48,940 nucleotides of DNA from Clostridiaceae bacterium (GTDB lineage Bacteria; Bacillota; Clostridia; UBA1212; DUPL01): positions 1 to 48,940 of the forward strand of contig DUPL01000048.1 of assembly GCA_012838385.1 (NCBI GenBank), given 5' to 3'. Under the pieces are notes generated by a model. That model was not told the origin of the DNA and searched no databases. It saw only the letters and a list, made by a program, of their open reading frames with translations. The stretch's first letter is position 1. Every line of letters begins with the position of its first letter. The position numbers and the translations under genes are program-made. Of this stretch, positions 8,121-16,750 are shown piece after piece.

Positions 8121-9488
8121 ATGTATGTTTTCAGAAAATATATTGTATTATTTCTGTCAATATGTTTTGTTGTATTATTCTTGTCATACATTGAGTTAAA
8201 TAATGCAGAAACTGAGCCAAGCCCTGGTATGACAATAGAACCTACAATTCTTCCAACACCCAAACCAACAGAAGATAATGATACTACGCTGCCCGAATAC
8301 ATAGGAGGTTCATTGTCAGGACCGTTTGAAAGTTCCGGAGACACGGTTGTTTACAAGGTGGATAATACAACAAAGGAGCAGTATGAAAATTATGTTGAAA
8401 AGATTATGCAAAAACGATTTGAAAATGTACTGAGCAACGATGTTAACGGAAATTTATACAATACCTTTGTTAAAAAAGACAGACTTGTACACATCAGCTA
8501 TTTTAAGCAATCTACCAGTGTAATAATCGTATACGAAACAAGGGGTTTTCTGCCCAAAAGCGTTCAAAAGCTCAATTCAAAAAGGAAATACCAACCATTG
8601 CTCACACAAATTAAACTGGACAGTAATGATATGCTTGAAGGCATGTCGTACGTGTTCAGACTCTCTGACGGCTCCTTCTTCATAATTGATGGAGGATGGC
8701 CTGAAAAAGAACACAGTGAAGCAAAAAAACTTTACAACCTTTTAAGAGAGCAAACCAGTGAAGAAGAAATCGTAATTCAAGGATGGCTGCTTACTCACTG
8801 CCACAGTGACCATATCGGCACTTTCAATGACTTTGTCATACAGTATCATGACAAAGTGACAATCAAACAGGTTTTATACAACTTCCCTTCAGATGATGAC
8901 ATATTAAACAGCGACAGTCCCCATATGCTTGACGACCATCTGGGTCGGTACAAAACCTTTAAAAAGGTAATCGGTACATATTTATATGAAACAGATATTG
9001 TTAAAATACACAGCGGTTACAAGTTTAATTATGTGGATGCGGAGATAGAAATTCTGCAAACCCACGAGGATTTCTATCCAATAACTATTCGGGATAGCGG
9101 AATGAATCTCTCTTCTGTATTATTTACCGTGACTATTGCAGAGCAGAGGATTATCTTTCTTGCTGATGCAAACGAAATGGCAAATGACAGACTTGTATTG
9201 AATTTCGGTCAGTATTTGAAATCGGATATGATGCAAGTTGCACACCATGGTTACAGTGGTGGAACCGTTGAATTGTACAAGATTATTGATGCTGAATACA
9301 TGCTATACCCTGCTCCTGTAGAGTTCTACAAAGGCAATCTAAGGCATGACCACAACAGGTACTTTCTATTTGAAAGCAAAACGGTAAAACAGGTATTCAC
9401 AATGGGATTTCATCAGTTTACCCTGCCCTTGCCATATACAGCTCCTGAAGGTGCTAAAAGAATTCCGTACAATCTTTTCAAACATTAA
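8121..9488 (+). CDS. Extracellular metallo-beta-lactamase-fold hydrolase (ComEC-C-terminal-like)
   Basis: The 455-residue protein has an uncleaved or cleavable N-terminal membrane segment (about residues 5-24), a Pro/Thr linker (IEPTILPTPKPTEDND, 40-54) and a metallo-beta-lactamase domain from about 165. The metal motif H-x-H-x-D-H is intact at residues 226-231 (THCHSDH), and further metal-ligand motifs follow (LADANE, HHGYSGG). This layout resembles the detached C-terminal domain of ComEC and related phosphodiesterase-like enzymes. It should act outside the cell. The substrate is not evident; nuclease/phosphodiesterase or lactonase activity would both fit. AAAGGACG precedes the ATG. It appears monocistronic. 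Confidence 0.7.
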   Translation: MYVFRKYIVLFLSICFVVLFLSYIELNNAETEPSPGMTIEPTILPTPKPTEDNDTTLPEYIGGSLSGPFESSGDTVVYKVDNTTKEQYENYVEKIMQKRFENVLSNDVNGNLYNTFVKKDRLVHISYFKQSTSVIIVYETRGFLPKSVQKLNSKRKYQPLLTQIKLDSNDMLEGMSYVFRLSDGSFFIIDGGWPEKEHSEAKKLYNLLREQTSEEEIVIQGWLLTHCHSDHIGTFNDFVIQYHDKVTIKQVLYNFPSDDDILNSDSPHMLDDHLGRYKTFKKVIGTYLYETDIVKIHSGYKFNYVDAEIEILQTHEDFYPITIRDSGMNLSSVLFTVTIAEQRIIFLADANEMANDRLVLNFGQYLKSDMMQVAHHGYSGGTVELYKIIDAEYMLYPAPVEFYKGNLRHDHNRYFLFESKTVKQVFTMGFHQFTLPLPYTAPEGAKRIPYNLFKH

Positions 9489-9492
9489 TGTA

Positions 9493-9520
9493 TTGTTTCG
9501 CTGTTTAAGTATGATAAAAT
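9493..9520 (+). promoter_or_regulatory. Promoter for the 9558 gene
   Basis: TTGTTT (9493-9498), 16-base spacer, TAAAAT (9515-9520). Confidence 0.5.
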
Positions 9521-9557
9521 TAAGTGGAAAGATTAATACGTAGAAGGGGTGTTGCAG

Positions 9558-12482
9558 TTGAGGAAATTGTCACGGGCATTTATGCTTTTGCTTTGTATTG
9601 TAATTCTTGCTGGTTGTGGTACTGAAGTAAAGGAACCCCCACCAAGAGATACCAGTGGTGATACAAAATTGTCTGCATCCATGGTATATGCAAACAGTAT
9701 AGCCAATAAGGTTCAGGCATATTATGACAGGCCTGATCGAAGCAGTTATACGATAACAAATACACAAATTGAACTGGTTCACGATCTTATGAAACCAGGA
9801 TCAAAATATGTAACAGCACTCAAATCAAACAAGGGAAAGACTTACTTGAAAAATACCATGGATATCTTTGTTAAAGATACCGACGGAAACGTCTATTATG
9901 CATCCAAGTCTCCCAGTGCAGGTAGAATTAACACCACAAGACTTGGTTACTACTATTATGAATCCCATGTGAGGGATTTGGGGTTTGGACAATCCGATGT
10001 TTCCGTTTATGGAAAAAAGCTTGATTTGGGCGGGTTTAATCATGGAAGCTGGCACAAGAATAAGGACGTTAAAGATGTATATTACAAAGATGGAACCATG
10101 GTGATTGAAATTGCCTCTGGTGCTGATCCGTATGTAAGCAGAACCGGAATTCATGTGGATCCCGCCACATACAATGCAGTCGAAATTACAATGAAAGTAG
10201 AAGGGGATGCCCAGTCTGCACAATTGTATTTCTATACATTGGATACTTCCGGTTTCAATGAAAACCAGAAAATAAACTTTAGCGTAAATGCTGATGGTAA
10301 ATATCATACATATTTATTGGATCTTATGGGGTCGGGAGTGTTTAATTCGCCTATGGTAGGAATCCGTCTTGATGTTGGTTCTGCTGCTGGCGAAAAGGTA
10401 ACTGTCAAATCTCTAAATGCGGTCCAAACTGATGCTTCTTCAGTTCCGTTGAAACTTGAGAAGACTTTTCACACTTATTCCGATAAACTACACCAAGAAT
10501 ACAGGCTTATTGCTGCAAATGACTGTGATGTTCTTGGTGCATTTGGACTTGAGGTAAAAATCAGCAAGAAGACAGTATCGAAGATACAGTACAAGGACAA
10601 AAACGGAACAGGTACCAATATCAAGAAGCTGGATGGGGGAAGTATTGAATATATTGCGTTTGACATAAAGAAGGTAGGAGTTATTGGATTCATAATCCCA
10701 CCTGATGGAAGTACGTCCTACTGCACTGTAACGGAAGACAAAAACAACTACATCTTCACCCAGTATGCCAATGTAACAGATAACACCTTGAAAAAAATGG
10801 AGGAAATCATATTTGGCAGCAGGGTGTATACAGATACAACGCATTCTTTTAAAGGAATAGAGAAGGCCTGTGATATTGAGAGGAATCCTCTTGTTGATAT
10901 TACCGTAACAGGCGAAGCAAATGGACAATTCTACGGATATGACCATATGGTTGGCATGTACAAGTTTGACATGGATGGTTCCGATTTCAACAAGGCATTT
11001 TACCGTGAGCCTGACAAGCATTTTGATGCAACCATATTAATGAAGAATGACAATCGCAACAGAGACCTGTATATCTGGTTCAATACCGACAATGAATGTC
11101 TTGAAAGCGCTGCGATACTCGACGATACAAATACACAGGTTCCAATACCACTGCAGGTAGGTAAAAACTTTGTTTATGAAAAGGAAGAGCCCTTTTATGA
11201 TCCGGAAGATGTGATGTATGGTGATACAATATTCCCGCTAAGATTCAAAGAAAATGAGGAATCTCAGTTTACGGTACTGAATCTGTATCAGAACTGGGGA
11301 AAATACCCACTAAAGCAATTATCTTGGATACAGTTTCATGTATCATATTATCATTTGTCCACTGGTGTAACCGAGTCCAATTGTATAGCACCATACTATG
11401 TGTATGGAAAGGACGGCTGGACATTGCCCGACTTTAGAGGAGCCAGCGGAATAATGTGGTCTGGTCAGCCTCAGTTCAACTCTGTTGGAAGGCTGTATTT
11501 CCTGTCGTATATCAATAGCAAAGGTAAGAAAGTAATGACAGAGTACACGGACAGCTATATCCGTTCTTCAGGCAATACGTATGTTGATATGGACTACAGC
11601 TACATATCTGACTGCGGTTCGTTCAAGTATGTATTGAGGCATATTGAGTTTCCTCAAAAGGATGAAAATAGAACATATTACTCTTTGCGACTTGAGTTCC
11701 TAAAAGATCTGACAATAGACAATGTAAGAGAGAACCTATCCTTGTTTACATTTGACTCAAGGAACAACAAGTTCTACCAAGCAGCTTATCTGGATGAGAA
11801 TAACCAGCCGCAGAATATTTCTATTGATGTCTCTCAGCCCAATTCTCAGATATACAAGCTAGGAGACCAGTCTCCTTACTTTGCATTTTTCGACCTTGAA
11901 AAGAAGGAGCAGGATATGAACTTTGGCTTCATCCTGAAAAGCAGCAGTGCTAGAATAGGGAAAAAGAAATACAATGGTGGATTTGTTTTCAAGAATACTT
12001 TTGACGGGCAAATAAATATTGGGACATTGTCCTTGGATTTAGGTAAAGTCAAGTTCAGAAAGGGAGATTATATTAACCTGGATTTTATTCTTCTTCCATA
12101 TGGATCCTTCAAGGTCAAAAGCGATGACAATGTAAGGTATGTAAGGGAAGACTCCTGCCTGAAACCGCTCAGTATTGAAGCGATAAAGGGAGAGGTTGTA
12201 AAGGATACATATCTGCCAAGAATAAAGTGTGAGAATAATCAGGCGGAGTTCACCATCATAGGTGGAAGGAACAACAACGTGGTTCGAGTAGACGGGTTTA
12301 CGAATATCAAGAAGCCAAGGATTTATGAGCTTGTGGACGGTGAATATGTGCCAATCGAATTTTCAGTACATGAATACGATGGGTACACGGTACATTTCAA
12401 CAGGGATGGAACATACAGTTTTTCCTTTGTGTTTGAGATGGAGAGTCCTGATTCTGGTAGAACATTTAAGGTTGAGAATTAG
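9558..12482 (+). CDS. Large secreted lipoprotein of unknown function, 974 residues
   Basis: A TTG start at 9558 is preferred because AGAAGGGG lies 8 bases upstream; the GTG at 9549 overlaps the ribosome site. The product begins with a lipoprotein signal (RKLSRAFMLLLCIVILAGC, lipobox LAGC). The rest looks beta-rich throughout. Residues about 170-290 carry a jelly-roll-like module (YNAVEITMKV...LDLMG...VGIRLDVG) similar in pattern to the small lectin-like proteins at 29227 and 44440. No catalytic signature was recognised. It could be a scaffold, a binding protein or a glycan lyase or hydrolase of an undescribed family. It ends at a strong shared terminator. Confidence 0.55.
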   Translation: MRKLSRAFMLLLCIVILAGCGTEVKEPPPRDTSGDTKLSASMVYANSIANKVQAYYDRPDRSSYTITNTQIELVHDLMKPGSKYVTALKSNKGKTYLKNTMDIFVKDTDGNVYYASKSPSAGRINTTRLGYYYYESHVRDLGFGQSDVSVYGKKLDLGGFNHGSWHKNKDVKDVYYKDGTMVIEIASGADPYVSRTGIHVDPATYNAVEITMKVEGDAQSAQLYFYTLDTSGFNENQKINFSVNADGKYHTYLLDLMGSGVFNSPMVGIRLDVGSAAGEKVTVKSLNAVQTDASSVPLKLEKTFHTYSDKLHQEYRLIAANDCDVLGAFGLEVKISKKTVSKIQYKDKNGTGTNIKKLDGGSIEYIAFDIKKVGVIGFIIPPDGSTSYCTVTEDKNNYIFTQYANVTDNTLKKMEEIIFGSRVYTDTTHSFKGIEKACDIERNPLVDITVTGEANGQFYGYDHMVGMYKFDMDGSDFNKAFYREPDKHFDATILMKNDNRNRDLYIWFNTDNECLESAAILDDTNTQVPIPLQVGKNFVYEKEEPFYDPEDVMYGDTIFPLRFKENEESQFTVLNLYQNWGKYPLKQLSWIQFHVSYYHLSTGVTESNCIAPYYVYGKDGWTLPDFRGASGIMWSGQPQFNSVGRLYFLSYINSKGKKVMTEYTDSYIRSSGNTYVDMDYSYISDCGSFKYVLRHIEFPQKDENRTYYSLRLEFLKDLTIDNVRENLSLFTFDSRNNKFYQAAYLDENNQPQNISIDVSQPNSQIYKLGDQSPYFAFFDLEKKEQDMNFGFILKSSSARIGKKKYNGGFVFKNTFDGQINIGTLSLDLGKVKFRKGDYINLDFILLPYGSFKVKSDDNVRYVREDSCLKPLSIEAIKGEVVKDTYLPRIKCENNQAEFTIIGGRNNNVVRVDGFTNIKKPRIYELVDGEYVPIEFSVHEYDGYTVHFNRDGTYSFSFVFEMESPDSGRTFKVEN

Positions 12483-12486
12483 ATGT

Positions 12487-12515
12487 AAAAAGGCTGCCTC
12501 CGGTGCAGCCTTTTA
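12487..12515. terminator. Bidirectional terminator between convergent genes
   Basis: AAAAGGCTGC pairs with GCAGCCTTTT around a short loop, with A and T tracts on both sides, so it can serve both the 9558 gene and the minus-strand gene that follows. Confidence 0.85.
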
Positions 12516-12517
12516 CA

Positions 12518-13075
12518 CTATTGATTAAACATATCAGTCTGATATTGATTAGAGTGTCTTATTGTGAATTCGTTGGGATAAATAATATTTTTTGAAGAGA
12601 TAATCAACAATGCTACTGGGGAAAGGAAAATATACAACACAACATAGGCTGTGGCGTTTCCTTCTCCTACAAATTGTTTGAATATGTGGTACGCACAAAG
12701 GCATGAGAGATATATTAGAAGAACAAATGCCCCTATTATTGCAAGCCAGCCTAATATAGGGATTAATGATATTGGGCCTACTACCAAAGGTGTGACAGCA
12801 AGTATTATTCCCAGGTTGTCGAATAAAAAGTGCTGAGTCGTTATGTATTTAACCTTCTTAATCTCATCCTTTGCAAGGTCACCTACAAGGTAAGCATTTG
12901 CTATAGGGATCCATGCAAGCCATGGGTTTTGATGGTTCATTTTCTTTGCAATTTTACTTAAGCCTAGTGCACTGAGAATGTAGGCTATGGCGCCAATGGC
13001 AAGGGATATCAAAGTTACAACCAACAATACCGCCAATATTGCGGTAATATTTACTTCTGAACTGTAATCAACCAT
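12518..13075 (-). CDS. Small integral membrane protein, unknown function
   Basis: The 185-residue protein has about four hydrophobic segments and the motif GLSKIAKKMNHQNPWLAWIP, common in a widespread family of uncharacterised Firmicutes membrane proteins. ATG at 13075 is preferred, with AAGAGG 9 bases upstream; a TTG three codons earlier is possible. No enzyme or transporter motif is present. It stands alone between a convergent and a divergent neighbour. Confidence 0.6.
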   Translation of the reverse strand: MVDYSSEVNITAILAVLLVVTLISLAIGAIAYILSALGLSKIAKKMNHQNPWLAWIPIANAYLVGDLAKDEIKKVKYITTQHFLFDNLGIILAVTPLVVGPISLIPILGWLAIIGAFVLLIYLSCLCAYHIFKQFVGEGNATAYVVLYIFLSPVALLIISSKNIIYPNEFTIRHSNQYQTDMFNQ

Positions 13076-13155
13076 ATAGCACAACCTCTTTCAAATATAC
13101 TTCTAAAATATTGTATCCCAAAACCTTAAGGATAACAACATGGAAGGCAGAGATG

Positions 13156-13184
13156 TTTACATGACTTTTTTAATTGTGTATAAT
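13156..13184 (+). promoter_or_regulatory. Strong sigma-A promoter for the 13222 gene
   Basis: TTTACA (13156-13161), 17-base spacer, TATAAT (13179-13184); one mismatch to consensus. Confidence 0.8.
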
Positions 13185-13221
13185 ACTCACAAATAAGACG
13201 AAGAAAAAAGAGGTGTATATT

Positions 13222-13917
13222 GTGAAAATCAAACTCCTTATTCTATTCGTAGGTTTGGTTTTTCTGTTGACAGGCTGCAAAGCTCCTGAAAAGCCGGAAG
13301 CAACTAAAACACCGATAGTTGCAGAAACACCTGATGCAACTTCAACACCTGAGAAAACACCGACACCGGAGCCAACGGAAGAACCTGTGTATCCGACAGT
13401 TGAGCCCGGTACCGGGAAGTATCATGGCGGAATAGTCAGCGAAGATCCATACAAATATGAGGCGTTTGACGTTACAACCCATGACAGCACAGCAATTCAC
13501 ATAAGACCCGGCGACAGTGCCGCTTTACAGTTCTTTGCAACAACCTCCTTCGATGAATCAGGCTTTATTTGTCCCAGTATGAGTGACAATATTGGAAGCC
13601 TTACACTTAAGCTTTATGCATGGATGGGTACATATGCCAAAACCGTTGAGCAAGAACCCTTGCATGAGAAAACTTTTGTTGATTTTAGCGATAATTCATG
13701 GCTAGTACTTCAGTTTGATCCGCTGCCTGATGGAGAATATCTTTTGGTTGCTGAAGATCCCGAGCAGGATGTGGGAGTCTGGAAGACAATTCCAGACTGG
13801 GATGCTGTAAGGACATGGATAAATGGCGTACCTGTGGAAGGTGTCATCAAAAACTATATAAGGTACACCAATACACCAAAGAATCTGTATTATCAAATAA
13901 CTGATGTGGATTTTTGA
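13222..13917 (+). CDS. Small lipoprotein with Pro/Thr linker and beta-sandwich domain
   Basis: A GTG start at 13222 follows AAAAGAGGTG and opens a lipoprotein signal (VKIKLLILFVGLVFLLTGC). After a linker rich in TP repeats (about residues 20-60) comes one domain of about 165 residues. Its pattern (FFATTSFDES...LTLKLYAWMGTY...GEYLLVAED) matches the N-terminal region of the 19919 enzyme (FHASNSFDKL...VKVSLYRWEG...GEYLLEVEV), so the two probably share a binding module. No catalytic motif seen. The next gene starts 9 bases after the stop, so they are co-transcribed. Confidence 0.6.
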   Translation: MKIKLLILFVGLVFLLTGCKAPEKPEATKTPIVAETPDATSTPEKTPTPEPTEEPVYPTVEPGTGKYHGGIVSEDPYKYEAFDVTTHDSTAIHIRPGDSAALQFFATTSFDESGFICPSMSDNIGSLTLKLYAWMGTYAKTVEQEPLHEKTFVDFSDNSWLVLQFDPLPDGEYLLVAEDPEQDVGVWKTIPDWDAVRTWINGVPVEGVIKNYIRYTNTPKNLYYQITDVDF

Positions 13918-13926
13918 GGTAATGTC

Positions 13927-15537
13927 ATGAATAAAAAGAGATTTGCATTTCTCATGTTGATTGGAGCGTTTGTTATGCTGGTTTCTTGTAACACTTCCAA
14001 AGTAACTGAAAATAACAGCCCATATTATCCGTTTTACGATCCTTCCGTTGCTCCAGCTCCAAAGGATGTAGCGGGATATACGGAAAAGATGGGCATAAAA
14101 AGGATTCTGTCCGAGTTTGAGTACGGTGCGGAAACGAAGTACAACCAGAGAGACTCAAACAGCCCACATTACTTCACTCCAGATGATAATATTAAAGCAA
14201 CAACTGACAAAGATGACAACTGCAATTTTTGGGTGGATACTGGGGAGGAGATGCTTTATATTCTTCATTCGCCTGGTGAAACGAATTATGAGGATCTTTC
14301 TTTATATACCCAGTTAAGGGTTGTTTTCAGAATCCTTGGTAAAAAGGAGAAAGCAAAGCTGTCGCTTAGGATATTTGATGAAGGGGCGAAGGCATGGATA
14401 ACCCTTGGCAGTGTGGAACTTCCCGCAAACGAAAAGCATGAGCTGATATTTTCTCTTGGATATGTAAGTGAAGAGATGAGGAAGGCGGTCTCCAAGATTG
14501 GAATAAGCGGTGAAAAGGGAATGACAAATGAGATTTACTACCTTGATGTTTATAATCCGGAAAGTGTGAAAAGGAATGTAGAAATAAAGGACTTGACCTT
14601 TGAAACTGAATATCTGGGAAATGTAATATCGTCAAGGCTGGGTCCGTATTCTGCCAGTGGATTTTACGACAAGGATGACGGAAAGTGGAAGTTGTGGTAT
14701 GGCTGTGGAATTCCTGAAGCCATTTGTTCGGACAACGTATACTACATTGAAACCACCGATCCAAAGCTGGGATGGTCAAAGCCTGTTAGAATCATACCGG
14801 AAGACAAAAGTGGACTTTTGTTTCCATACAATGAAGCGCCAGGTTATGGAGGGGACCCTTCGGTAATAAAGGTTGATGGAACATATTACATGTACTTTTC
14901 AGGCATTGTAAAGGGTACCGACGGAAAGTGGCCGCACCACAACGATATATTTGTTGCCACTTCAAAGGACGGTATCAATTTTATAGTGCATGATAAGCCT
15001 GTTGTTCCTTCCAGTGGAGGCGGCTCCCTTGGATATGGTACCGGCTCTCCCAGTGTAGTATACAAGGATGGCACATTTTATCTATACTACTACACTCAAA
15101 GTGAAAGCCCGGGAGGGTTCAAGCTAAGGACTTCCACCGATGGGTTCACTTATGGTGAAGATATTTATTGTCATCAGCAGTTTGTTGGTGATGTGAAGTA
15201 CGTCGATGCAATAAACAAGTGGGTTGGCATATACTATACAGAAACAGGGCAGGAAGGTGCCGATACAATTGCGGGAATAAGGCTTATGTATTCCGATGAT
15301 GGAATTCACTGGGTAAGAGGAAGCAGCAATTCCCAAATGCCAAGCCAGGATTTCTCAGCTGTCATAAACCATAATCCTGGATTTATTGGAGACAGTTTGG
15401 GGCATGGTTACACCACTATGTTTTATACTTACGGGAACAATGATCTAAGCTTGAACTGGCCTGATGTATATCACTTGACACTGCAATATGACATGAGGGA
15501 ACTTGACTGGGGCAGACTTACAATCATTAACAAATAA
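13927..15537 (+). CDS. Beta-propeller glycosidase-like lipoprotein (GH43/GH130-like)
   Basis: The 536-residue protein has a lipoprotein signal with lipobox LVSC. Residues about 85-220 form a jelly-roll-like module. From about 225 repeated blade motifs appear (GPYSASGFYDKDDGKWKLWY, GGDPSVIKVDGTYYMYFSG, GTGSPSVVYKDGTFYLYYY), each with an Asp or Ser-Pro at the strand start, as in five-bladed propellers of GH43, GH62, GH117 and GH130. Candidate acidic residues include the Asp of GGDPSV. I cannot choose the family or exclude a non-catalytic binder. GAGGT overlaps the previous stop. It is in operon with the 13222 lipoprotein. Confidence 0.6.
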   Translation: MNKKRFAFLMLIGAFVMLVSCNTSKVTENNSPYYPFYDPSVAPAPKDVAGYTEKMGIKRILSEFEYGAETKYNQRDSNSPHYFTPDDNIKATTDKDDNCNFWVDTGEEMLYILHSPGETNYEDLSLYTQLRVVFRILGKKEKAKLSLRIFDEGAKAWITLGSVELPANEKHELIFSLGYVSEEMRKAVSKIGISGEKGMTNEIYYLDVYNPESVKRNVEIKDLTFETEYLGNVISSRLGPYSASGFYDKDDGKWKLWYGCGIPEAICSDNVYYIETTDPKLGWSKPVRIIPEDKSGLLFPYNEAPGYGGDPSVIKVDGTYYMYFSGIVKGTDGKWPHHNDIFVATSKDGINFIVHDKPVVPSSGGGSLGYGTGSPSVVYKDGTFYLYYYTQSESPGGFKLRTSTDGFTYGEDIYCHQQFVGDVKYVDAINKWVGIYYTETGQEGADTIAGIRLMYSDDGIHWVRGSSNSQMPSQDFSAVINHNPGFIGDSLGHGYTTMFYTYGNNDLSLNWPDVYHLTLQYDMRELDWGRLTIINK

Positions 15538-15565
15538 ATCGTATTGTGTTGGTTTAAAAATGTAC

Positions 15566-15594
15566 TTGTTAATTTGTACACAATATTGTATAAT
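15566..15594 (+). promoter_or_regulatory. Sigma-A promoter for the 15626 gene
   Basis: TTGTTA (15566-15571), 17-base spacer, TATAAT (15589-15594). Confidence 0.75.
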
Positions 15595-15625
15595 GTGCTT
15601 AACACAAAATACATAGGAGGGTGTT

Positions 15626-16561
15626 ATGAAAAGAAAATTATTAATTATTTCTTTAATTCTTGTTTTTGTATTAGTATTATCAGTTGGTTGTAAAAAAACA
15701 GGTGACGCTGATCCAACTCCTACCAAAGAACCGGATGTAACAGCTACTCCTGAACCAGAGGAAACAGAAGAACCAACTCCAACTCCAATACCTGGACCAC
15801 AGGTATATGTGGATGAGGACTTTTCTGAAGAATATCCGAATGAGCCACCAATGCTCGATGGATGGCATTTCTGGGATGTGGCAAATGAAGGTCATAGCAA
15901 GGTCTATGAACAAGGTGACAACAAATACTTCCGCATTCAAGGATTTATTAGCATGACTTACCTTGATTTGTTTGAAACTCCATATACTTTCCAGTTTGAT
16001 GCTAGAGGAGTAAAAGCTGACGAAGTTGGAGCTGTGTTTGTACGCGGCAACAAGGAACTTACAGTACCAGTAAACACCAATCCTATCGGTGCCGGCTATT
16101 ATGAAGGTGACGATAGTGGTACTAAGTTTACAAGTACAACTGGTATAGGATTGTGGTTCAAAGAGAATGGAAAACTGACATTGTTTATTAAGACCCTTGA
16201 TACATCAAAACCAGCAAAAATTGGAAACTGTTTTGCAGAAATTGAGTGTTCCTATTCTGCATCTAACTGGAACAAGATTAGAATTGATGATGACTGCAAA
16301 GGAACAATCAAGTACTATGTAAATGATGACCTTATTGCAACTATTGAGTATTCCGATCTTGGTACTTATGATGATTTTGATCCATTGTTCGATGGCGAGA
16401 ACTTCTACAAGAAGGCGGTTATCAAGGATAAAGACGGCAACGAACTTGCAAGCACAGATAGTGCATTCATCTATGAGTATAGTGAGATTGCATTCGGTAT
16501 GAGAACTGCCGCTATTGATGTTGACAATCTGCTTTTGAAAGACTTGGAACTTGAAGAATAA
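15626..16561 (+). CDS. Lectin-like lipoprotein, family A
   Basis: The 311-residue protein has a lipobox (LSVGC), a Pro/Thr/Glu linker (about residues 28-55) and one beta-rich domain starting VDEDFSEEYP and ending AAIDVDNLLLKDLEL. Start and end motifs match those of the 2800 and 32274 proteins (DFDE...; ...VDNIKMDIF), so I group them as one family of concanavalin-A/laminin-G-like modules. It has its own promoter and AGGAGG-type ribosome site and appears monocistronic. Carbohydrate binding at the cell surface is inferred. Confidence 0.65.
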   Translation: MKRKLLIISLILVFVLVLSVGCKKTGDADPTPTKEPDVTATPEPEETEEPTPTPIPGPQVYVDEDFSEEYPNEPPMLDGWHFWDVANEGHSKVYEQGDNKYFRIQGFISMTYLDLFETPYTFQFDARGVKADEVGAVFVRGNKELTVPVNTNPIGAGYYEGDDSGTKFTSTTGIGLWFKENGKLTLFIKTLDTSKPAKIGNCFAEIECSYSASNWNKIRIDDDCKGTIKYYVNDDLIATIEYSDLGTYDDFDPLFDGENFYKKAVIKDKDGNELASTDSAFIYEYSEIAFGMRTAAIDVDNLLLKDLELEE

Positions 16562-16578
16562 ATATATAATTGATTTTT

Positions 16579-16602
16579 TTAAGGGGCTTGTAGCCCCTTA
16601 AA
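16579..16602. terminator. Terminator-like hairpin
   Basis: TTAAGGGGCT pairs perfectly with AGCCCCTTAA around TGT. The T tract lies before rather than after the stem on the plus strand, so efficiency is uncertain. Confidence 0.55.
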
Positions 16603-16710
16603 GTTTATCCATTGTCTTTTTGAATTTAGATAGAACAAATTCATGGGTTTGGATTCAGGTGTTTTATCTGATAAGCAGATGTAAAGAAAACTCAACTATG
16701 TTTTCAACAA

Positions 16711-16742
16711 ATAACCCTCTTTAAATCAAGGTTAAAGAGGGT
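16711..16742 (-). terminator. Terminator of the GH31 gene
   Basis: ACCCTCTTTAA (16714-16724) pairs with TTAAAGAGGGT (16732-16742), just past the minus-strand stop codon, and on that strand runs into TTATTTGTT. Confidence 0.7.
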
Positions 16743-16750
16743 AGTTTGCT

